This document shows, piece after piece, positions 56,573 through 64,000 of a DNA stretch of 64,000 nt; within the stretch, counting starts at the first letter, position 1, and every line of letters begins with the position of its first letter. A program made the translations under genes and the position numbers. Under the pieces are notes generated by a model, which worked only from the letters and a program-made list of their open reading frames with translations, was not told the DNA's origin and ran no database searches. Source of the DNA: Corylus avellana (taxonomy: Eukaryota; Streptophyta; Magnoliopsida; Fagales; Betulaceae); NCBI RefSeq assembly GCF_901000735.1, contig NC_081546.1, positions 30,177,865 through 30,241,864 on the forward strand. The letters are read 5' to 3'.

Positions 56573-57548
56573 TTCCTTGTTCGTCAAGCCAAAATTATTA
56601 TTGGATTGAATTATTTAGGGGTTAACATGTCGCAATTAATTAAGTTTCTTGTTCCTCTGCCTAAAATCATTCATGTACACGCACTTGAAAGCTTCTAGCT
56701 AGTCTTAATTTTTGTGATCTCGAATTATCTTAAAATCTTAATCTTATAAAAAATGATAAATTTAATTTTTTAATTAATATTGAAACGTTTCTCCTCACTT
56801 GTGAGAATATTACCCTCCATATTAAATTTCACAGTATCTAACAGTACTATGTATGTGTGCCTAAATTGTCATGCCATTTTAAATGATGTGGCACCATATA
56901 CACTGTTAGATCGATGCTATAAAATCTAACATGGACCATGAAAAAGAGAGGATTTCGACACGTGAAATATTTAATGGCAATTATACGTAATAAATTGTTA
57001 ATTAATTATTGAGACATGATTTGAACTCTCAACTCTGGTCTTCTTCCCTTAGCAGTTCCCTTTGTTTTCCTTTGAAAAAAAATATATTCACCATTTATCA
57101 TCTCAAATATTTAAGTTTATTATACGAATGATTGAATTTTAATATTTTGACATTGGATTTGCATGCAGGGGCACATACGCTAGGAGTGGCAAGGTGCCGA
57201 TCCTTCAAAAACCGATTGAGCGGCGTGGATCCGACTTTAGATAAAGACTTTGCAAAGACATTGTCGGAAACATGCAGCTCCGGTGACGATGTGGAGCTTG
57301 CCTTTGACACGACAAGGAACAGCTTCGACAATCTTTACTTCAATGCGTTGCAAAGGAAAGCCGGAGTGCTTACTTCTGATCAAACGTTGTACGCCGACAC
57401 AAGAACCAGAGGCATTGTCAATGGCTTTGCGCTTAACCAAGCCACCTTCTTCCGTCGTTTCCAATGGGCGATGGTCAAAATGGGAACACTTGATGTTAAA
57501 CAAGGTTCAAGAGGCGAAGTACGAAGAAATTGCCATAAATTTAACTGA
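55506..57548 (+). CDS. Class III peroxidase, PRX47-like (copy 1)
   Basis: Exons: 55506-55751, 55889-56077, 56352-56514 and 57169-57548 (TGA), the standard four-exon layout, 325 residues. [10 protein letters not shown] precedes a hydrophobic segment ([14 protein letters not shown]), a signal peptide or anchor. Catalytic Arg and distal His are in [10 protein letters not shown]. The proximal haem His is in [13 protein letters not shown]. The calcium-site style motif [16 protein letters not shown] and all eight disulfide cysteines are present. The sequence is closest in memory to Arabidopsis PRX47, a secreted haem peroxidase linked to lignifying vascular tissue (role inferred). The start was chosen at MRSPN because copy 2 shares it; MLMRSPN at 55500 is possible. 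It converges on copy 2 across about 1 kb. Confidence 0.93.
56735..56815 (-). mobile_element. Possible TRIM-like LTR fragment in peroxidase 1 intron 3
   Basis: In reverse this reads TGAGGAGAAACGTTTCAATA, TTAAATTTATCATT and AAGATTAAGATTTTAAGATA, resembling the repeat pieces at 12924-12999 and 59160-59275. Decayed and without a partner. Confidence 0.3.
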
Positions 57549-58551
57549 TATATACTTTCTACCTATCAACTAAATTAATTGTCCATAAAAATTGCCTTTA
57601 TATAATAATAATGATGGTTTATAGCCTTGTATTATGTTTGGTCTATCGCAATGACGGAACGGGATTCTCTACATTCGGGTTGCATCCAATTTGGACATTC
57701 TCTCATGTAGTAGGCTCTATTAATTTTGGGCAAGGAATTGCAGCCAATTCCGATCGTTCAACAATAAGTCAATCTTGGTATGTCAAGTTTTAGTGTACTA
57801 GAATTTTGTACCTCTTTATGTGTAAAAAATGTGTGACAAACTCCGTTAATATAAGTAACATGTCATGTTATACTGCGATTGATGCTGATGTGATGCATTA
57901 ATTGATTCTATCAACTTTTATAAAGGCAACGACCTATTTGCTATTTTTTTTGGCTTGCCCCAAGAGTGTTTAATCACTTTTTAAACCCCAATTAAGGCCA
58001 TTTCTTTCTTTTCCAGTTGAGCTCTCCGTAGTTTCCCGTGTTTGGAGAAGCATCGTAGCTCAAATGCAAAATGGATTTGATTTAAAGAATGGGATGAACA
58101 CGTTTTTTAAGCTTTTTACATACTTTACTAATATATTGTGAGCACAAATAGTTCAATCCCACATCATACACTAATGATAAAATTGAGTACTTTATATAAT
58201 ATAATGGGATACAAATTTCTACAGTACAAAAGATAGAGAATAACACCAACAAAGACAATTCCTTAATCCATATTTATTTCACATTTTTTTACAGATAAAG
58301 AGGTGCAAAATCCCAATACACTAAAACTTATCGTTAAATTATGGAGATTGACTGCAATTCATTTCCCAAATTGCAGCCTATCGTATGAGAGAGGATCCCG
58401 ATGGCCCTCTTTCCCAAATTGGCTGCAATCCGAAAGCAGAGAATCTGGGTCTATCATTGCAATCTACGTGACACAATATAGGACTAAAAACCATTATTAT
58501 GTATTATATATATTTATATAGCAAATATATAATTACCATGGATACAATAAT
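57549..58551. other. Intergenic region between convergent peroxidases
   Basis: Holds the two 3' UTRs. The interior is AT-rich with no exon-like frame and is not part of the inverted duplication. Confidence 0.5.
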
Positions 58552-60539
58552 TTAGTTGATTTTATGGCAATTTTTTCGTACTTCGCCATTTGGAGCGTCT
58601 TTAACATCAAGGGCTCCCATTTTGAGCATTGCCCGTTGGAAAGAAAGGAAGAACATGGCTTGGTTAAGCGCAAAGCCATTCACAACGCCGGAGGTTCTTG
58701 AGTCGGCGAACAGCGTTTGATCGGAAGTGAGCACGCCGGCTTTCCTTTGCAGCGTATTGAAGTAAAGATTGTCGAAGCTGTTCCTCGTCGCGTCAAAGGG
58801 TTGCTGGGCATTGTCCCCGGAGCTGCATGTTTTTGACAATGTCTTTGCAAAGTCGGCATCCATATTTTGATCCACGTCATTCAATCGTTTTTTGAAATTT
58901 ACGCACGATGCCACTCCTAGTGTATGTGCCCCTGCGACGTGTAAATCCAATTGTAAAATATTAATTAAAGGTTAAAATATGGTTTTTTTTAAGAGCAAAA
59001 CAAAGGATTAATAAGCTAATTAAGGGGAATAATTTTCAAAAAAAAAAAAAAAAAGCCAGGGGAATCGAATAAGTGGTGGGGAGAAGTATATATAGAGTTT
59101 GAATCATTTCTCAATAATTTCCCTACTATTTTAATTTAATATTTTATGTGTTGAGAATGAGTTTAAGCTTGCATATGAGGGGAAATGCTAGAATAATATT
59201 AATTAAATATTAAATTAACTATTTCATATAACTTTAAGCTTTTAAGATAATTGGTGATAAAACATGTTATAACCCACATTTTTATCATATAACTATTTTA
59301 TTATAGTGATGTCAAAAGCCAATCTACCTTTGGGAAAAAAAAAATTAATGGTTAATTACCACTTAACATAGCATAGTGAGATAATTATTACATAAAAATG
59401 TGATTTCTAGCATTAAGTACTCAAGTGGTGATTTAACATTCAAGAACATAATAAATAAGGTTAGAAACTACATTTTTATCAAACAACTACTATACCCGGT
59501 TGACATGGTAGTACAAATTAGCTCTTAAATCTTTATTTTTTATTTTTAACTATACCAATCCAAGGCTAATTAGTGGCAGCACAGCTGCATGCCATATAAA
59601 CAAGGTGAGATGGCGGGTGAGATATATATAGTAGTGTAGTTTTTAATTAGCATCAATGATTTAGGGTAGAGGAACGTACAAGAAACTTAATTAATTGTGA
59701 CATGTTAACCCCCTAAATAATTCATTCCAATAATTTTGGCTTGAGGAACAAGGAATTGTAAAGAAAAGTACTTGTTACATATATTTATAAATTACCGGAA
59801 AGAGCCACCAATTCTTCGACGGTAAAACCATGCTTCCCGAAAATAGTAATGAGGCCAGAGGCATTGAGGGTGGGAGCGGGAAGGTTGATTGTGTCTTCTA
59901 TTCTAGACCTCCTACCATCCTTTCTTCCCTTTGGTATCTCATACATTGGACCCCCAGCCTGTTTCAATTATGATCAATATCTCACTCATTATTGCAACAA
60001 AAATAATATATGTACTTTTTTTTTGTAGAAAAAAAAAAGAGAAGAGTGTAATGATAATCTCTTCGCAGTCATAATTTCTTGAGCCTATTTCATACTGAGT
60101 GACATAACGGATTGTTTTAAGTGGTTTTTCATATCGATTATGTCAACTCGTATGAAATAAGTGCGGTAAATAAGCGTGAAGAGTTGGTAGCTTTAATAAA
60201 ATTTAAAAAGAAAAGAAGATTAAGTTTGAAAATTTGTTCATGCCCAGATTACTGCATCTCTGGCAGCCATTGCAAGAATATCAGCACATGAGACTACGCC
60301 GGGGCACATTCTTTCAAGCTGCTCTTTTGCTGCATCGATAACTTCATATCCTCTTAAGCTCAAATTTGCAGGGGAGTCCTTCTCTGCTGTGTTATCATTC
60401 GTTGAGTCAATCAAAACCGACCCATCACATCCCTACTCGATCCACAGCAAAAACAAAAACATTAATTCTAAGATCATTAGTAACAAACTACTATAACCAA
60501 ATCGTGTTTTCATCACATCCCACAAAGAAAAAATGAAGA

Positions 60540-60575
<36 letters not shown>

Positions 60576-60824
60576 CTCAACGAAGCAATCATGGAAATGC
60601 ATTCTAACAAGGCCGGCTGCAAGGGTAGGGTCAGCCTGCAAAGCTCTGAATACTGTGTTTTTCATAATTGGATCAAGAATTGGGCAACTCCTGAAGTAGT
60701 AGTCCATGCTCAGACCATTTGCTTCAAATCTACAACCACTCATCATCACTACTATAATCTCCACCAGCAAGACTACACCAACAAAATTGCCACTAACCAT
60801 CTTGACTAAATTTGGAGATCTCAT
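58552..60824 (-). CDS. Class III peroxidase, PRX47-like (copy 2), GC splice donor
   Basis: Minus-strand exons: 60576-60824, 60244-60432, 59796-59958 and 58552-58931, giving 326 residues. Lengths are 249, 189, 163 and 380 nt against 246, 189, 163 and 380 in copy 1; the extra codon is a second Met in IIVVMMSG. Catalytic Arg and His ([10 protein letters not shown]), proximal His (ALSGAHTLG) and all eight cysteines are kept. The donor after exon 2 reads CTGG|GCATGA where copy 1 has CTTG|GTATAA. Without that GC donor, a GT nine bases upstream (GCA|GTAATC) would splice in frame and drop Val-Ile-Trp. Upstream similarity to copy 1 ends near 60972, where a repeat begins. Product family and role as for copy 1; expression is uncertain. 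Confidence 0.88.
59095..59275 (+). mobile_element. Partial TRIM-like element in peroxidase 2 intron 3
   Basis: TAATATTTTATGTGTTGAGA, GCATATGAGGGGAAATGCTA, then TTTAAGCTTTTAAGATAATT and GGTGATAAAACATG follow the order of the inner and right parts of the TRIM-like element at 12712-12999. The left part and primer site are not seen. Confidence 0.5.
60544..60573. repeat. (GA)n microsatellite at the splice donor of peroxidase 2 exon 1
   Basis: About 15 GA repeats directly next to the exon border at 60576. Copy 1 has a shorter (CT)n at the same place (55755-55771). Confidence 0.9.
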
Positions 60825-60925
60825 AATTAGCAATAACAAGGCCGAAGGAAAAGAAAGAACCCAAAAGGAAATTGGGAGAGAGAGGTCAGTGGAGTTTGTG
60901 GTAGAAGGAGTGGAGAGCAAGCAAT

Positions 60926-60942
60926 GTATATATATATATATA
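60926..60942 (-). promoter_or_regulatory. TATA region of peroxidase 2
   Basis: A TATATATATATATATAA stretch about 100 bp upstream of the start codon, lengthened compared with the CTATATATAC of copy 1. Confidence 0.65.
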
Positions 60943-60978
60943 AATGCAAATGATTGTCCAAAAGAGTTGCCCTCTGCA

Positions 60979-61165
60979 CAGTGGCGGAGAGAAGAGGGGG
61001 CGACCTGGGGGCGGTCGCCCCTGGTAAAAAAAAATTAAAAAAAAATTTTTAAGTAATTTTTTGGCATAAATTTTTCACTGCCCCAGGTGTAAAAAAAAAA
61101 AAAAAAACCTCCTCCATCTGTTTCGGTTTCTTGGTTTCACATTAAAAAAAAAAAGTCAAGAAATT
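60979..61165 (+). mobile_element. Repeat beginning CAGTGGCGGAG, unnamed
   Basis: It starts with CAGTGGCGGAG, a frequent terminus of hAT-type plant elements. The hairpin GGGGCGACC/GGTCGCCCC (60997-61005, 61013-61021) and long A runs follow. The right end is not defined and a family assignment is only a guess. Confidence 0.35.
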
Positions 61166-61400
61166 TAATGTTTATTTATCAATATTTGGCATTTTCTTGT
61201 CATAATCCAAGTACCCAACCGAGTAAGTTGAGAGTAAAGCTTATAATTAAAGCCATTAACGCCTTGATTTGTCTTTGTTATAATTTAAGCTTTTTAATTG
61301 AGATATATCTCTCATTTTCATCATTTTGTTTATCTTATTCTAAAATATATTGCTATTTTTGTTTTGTTTGGTGTGTTTTTTATACTTTGGGATTTTGTCA

Positions 61401-61500
61401 NNNNNNNNNNNNNNNNNNNNNNNNNNNNNNNNNNNNNNNNNNNNNNNNNNNNNNNNNNNNNNNNNNNNNNNNNNNNNNNNNNNNNNNNNNNNNNNNNNNN
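61401..61500. other. Assembly gap (100 N)
   Basis: Exactly 100 N, next to long T/A runs. Confidence 0.98.
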
Positions 61501-61917
61501 TTTTTTAAATTTTTTTTTTTTAAATTATTTAAAAAAAAAAACATAAAAAAAAAAAGAAAAAGGAAAAAAAATTGGGGGTGGCTCTTGGCCATTTGGAGCC
61601 ACCCCTTTTGGCCATGGGGGTGGCCTGGCCACCCCCATCTGGCCGGATGGGGGTGGCCGAGCCACCCCAATTTTTTTTTTTTTTTTTTTTTTTGTTTTAA
61701 ACACATTTTTTTAATTAAAAAAAAAAAAAATTAAGTAGGTGCCACGTGTCAACATTTGATTGGTCCACATGGCTTTCCGTTAAGTCAACTAACGGTCAAC
61801 TGACGGAGGACTAACTTGGTCTATTATCTAAAACACAAGTACCTCATGTGATAAAAATGAAACCCTAGGGGGTAAAAATAAAGTTTCGAAACCCAGGGGA
61901 TATTTAGTATTTAACCC
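61501..61917. mobile_element. Right part of a GC-core MITE
   Basis: T/A tracts, a self-complementary core (TGGGGGTGGCTCTTGGCC and GGCCGAGCCACCCCAATTTT), then AGGTGCCACGTGTCAACATT, CCGTTAAGTCAACTAACGGT and the end TATTTAGTATTTAACCC. The tail matches the element at 33074-33418. The left part falls in the gap. Confidence 0.7.
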
Positions 61918-64000
61918 AATCACAAATGAAACATCGTTGAAAACCCAAATGAAACCCTGTTGAAACCACAAATGAACTTTCGTATTTTCGTGACCAAGAA
62001 CGGATGAAAATTCGAATGTCTTTTTTCAGTTTCTCTCATAAACTCCAATATTTATCTTATTCAGGTTGGTTCATCCGAAAATCAGACCTTCAAAATTTTT
62101 TCTTGTTTTCTTCCCCTGGAAAAGAACGTATGCTACCGTCAGCATAAATGAAGTTTTATATTTTTGCATTTTCTTGACCCAAATATCAAGGTTAAAACCC
62201 CAAATATTATCGTTGAAACCTGAATACCCCATTGAAACCCCAAATGAAACCCTATTGAAACCCCAAATGAACATTCGTATTTTCGAGACCAAGAACGGCT
62301 GAAAATTCGAATGTTGATTTTTTGTCTATCTCATAAAGTCCGATATTTATCTCATTCAGATTGGTTCGGCCGAAAATCAGACCATCAAATTTTTTCTTGT
62401 TTTCCTCCACTCGAAAAGAATGTATGCCACCATAAGCATAAATGAAGTTTTGCATTTTTGCATTTTCTTGACCCAAATATTAACGTTAAAACCCCAAATA
62501 TCGTCGTCGAAACCTGAATACCCCGTTGAAATCACAAATGAAACGTCGTTGAAACCCCAAATGAATTTTTTGTATTTTCGTGACCCAGAACGGCTGAAAA
62601 TTCGAATGTCTTTTTTTTTGTTTATCTCATACAGTCCGATATTTATCTCATTGAGGTTGGTTTGGTCGAAAATCAGGCCTACAAATTTTTTCTTGTTTTC
62701 CTCCCCGTGAAAAGAACGTAAGCATAAATGAAGTTTTACATTTTTGCATTTTTGAGACCCAAATATCAATGTTAAAACCCCAAAAATCTCCGCTGAAACC
62801 TGAATACCCCGTTGAACTCACAAATGAAACGTTGTTGAAACCCCAATTGAAACCCTGGTGAAACCCTAAATGGACTTTCGTATTTTCGCGACCAAGAACG
62901 GCTAAAAATTCGAATGTCTTCTTTTTGTCTATCTCATAAAGTCCAATATTTATCTCATTCAGGTTGGTTTGGCCGAAAATCAGACCTTCAAATTTTTTCT
63001 TGTTTTCCTCCCTTGAAAAAGAACCTAAGCCTAAATGAAGTATTGCATTTTTGCATTTTCGAGACCCAAATATCACCGTTGAAACCTCAATTGAAATCCC
63101 AAATGAAACCCTGTTGAAAGGCCAAATGAACTTTTGTATTTCTGTGACCTAGAACGGCTGAAAATTCAAATGTCGTTTTTTTGTCTATCTCATAAAGTCC
63201 GATATTTATCTCATTTAGGTTGGTTTGGCCGAAAATCAGACCATCAAATTATTTCTTGTTTTCCTCCACTCGAAAAGAATGTATGCTACCATACGCATAA
63301 ATGAAGTTTTGCATTTTTTCATTTTCGTGACCCAAATATCAACGTTGAAACCCCAAAAATCACCGTTGAATTTTGAATGCCACGTTGAAATCATAAATGA
63401 AATGTCTTTGAAACCCCAATTTAAACCCATTGAAACAACAAATGAAACCCTATTGACACCCCAAATGAACTTTCGTATTTTTGTGACCAAGAACGACTGA
63501 AAATTCGAATGTCTTTTTTTTGTGTATCTCATAAAGTCCAATATTTATCTCATTCAGGTTGGTTCGGCCGAGAATCAGACCTTCAAATTTTTTTCTTGTT
63601 TTCCTCCCCTTGAAAAGAATGTATGATACCGTAAGCATAAATGAAGTTTTGCATTTTTGCATTTTCTGGACCTAAATACCAACGTTAAAACCCCAAATAT
63701 CACCGTTGAAACTTGAATACCCCGTGGAAACCCCAATTGAAACCCCAAATGAACTTTCGTATTTTCGTGACCAAGAACGTCTGAAAATTTGAATGTCTTT
63801 TTTTTTGTCTATCTCATAAAGTCCAATATTTATATCATTCAGGTTGGTTCAGCCGGAAATCAGACCTTCAAAATTTTTCATGTTTTCCTCCCCTCAAAAA
63901 GGATGTATGCTACCGTAAGCATAAATGAATTTTTGCATTTTTGCATTTTCTTGACCCAAATATCAACGTTTAAACCCCAAATATCTCCGTTGAAACCTGA
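61918..64000 (+). repeat. Satellite array 2, ~290-bp monomer with GAAACCCC sub-repeats
   Basis: Monomers keep the main array's boxes (CGTGACC(A/C)AGAACGG, CTGAAAATTCGAATGTCTTT, CTCATAAAGTCCGATATTTA, GGTTGGTTCGGCCGAAAATC, CTTGTTTTCCTCC). They gain about 110 bp built of 15-18-nt units such as GTTGAAACCCCAAATGAAAC. The GACC.AGAACG box recurs at about 61991, 62288, 62584, 62890, 63147, 63484 and 63769. The array runs off the window end. Confidence 0.9.

Noticed and set aside
57611..57793. 60-residue frame after peroxidase 1
   Set aside because: It lies in the 3' flank with no family likeness.
1..64000. tRNA, rRNA or other structured RNA genes
   Set aside because: I looked for tRNA-like box A/B pairs and cloverleaf arms and saw none. 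TGGTATCAGAG hits are retroelement primer sites.

Overview
This is a repeat-dense stretch of a plant nuclear genome. Genes have spliced exons with GT-AG introns. The gene families present are MEB/VIT, QWRF/EDE1, SFT2 and class III peroxidase. L1-type LINEs, MITEs, a TRIM-like element and an LTR retrotransposon with an initiator-Met tRNA primer site fill much of the rest. Protein similarity recalled from these families suggests a woody rosid eudicot, but the species cannot be fixed from the sequence. Three runs of exactly 100 N (1768-1867, 50072-50171, 61401-61500) are assembly gaps, so order and distance across them are uncertain.

Layout. 1-8.6 kb is a graveyard of LINE copies on both strands, with one intact exon of a molybdenum-cofactor sulfurase gene (675-835), a possible solo LTR and an orphan exon-like segment. 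9.1-19.5 kb (+) is a MEB-like membrane protein gene of the VIT family; its introns carry MITEs, a TRIM-like element and a LINE with target-site duplications (TSDs). 19.95-21.35 kb is a Mutator-type transposon carrying a broken piece of a leucine-rich-repeat receptor gene. 22.2-31.3 kb (+) is an EDE1/QWRF-family gene with six exons and a 5.1 kb intron holding a LINE and a MITE.

32.8-50.07 kb is a large satellite block. Monomers are about 165-190 bp, and two domains show higher-order repeats of about 1.1 kb and 1.02 kb. A non-autonomous LTR retrotransposon (35181-39534, 5-bp TSD) sits inside it. 50.75-53.6 kb (-) is an SFT2-like Golgi membrane protein gene whose last exon is not visible beside the gap. 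55.4-60.9 kb is a convergent inverted pair of PRX47-like secretory peroxidases; one copy has a GC splice donor and a repeat close to its TATA box. 61.9-64 kb is a second satellite array in which the same monomer is lengthened to about 290 bp by short GAAACCCC-type sub-repeats.

The genes do not form a pathway; they are neighbours in a gene island between satellite arrays. The most unusual material is the satellite block, the gene-capturing transposon, the exon duplication in the MEB-like gene, and the altered splice site and promoter of the second peroxidase.
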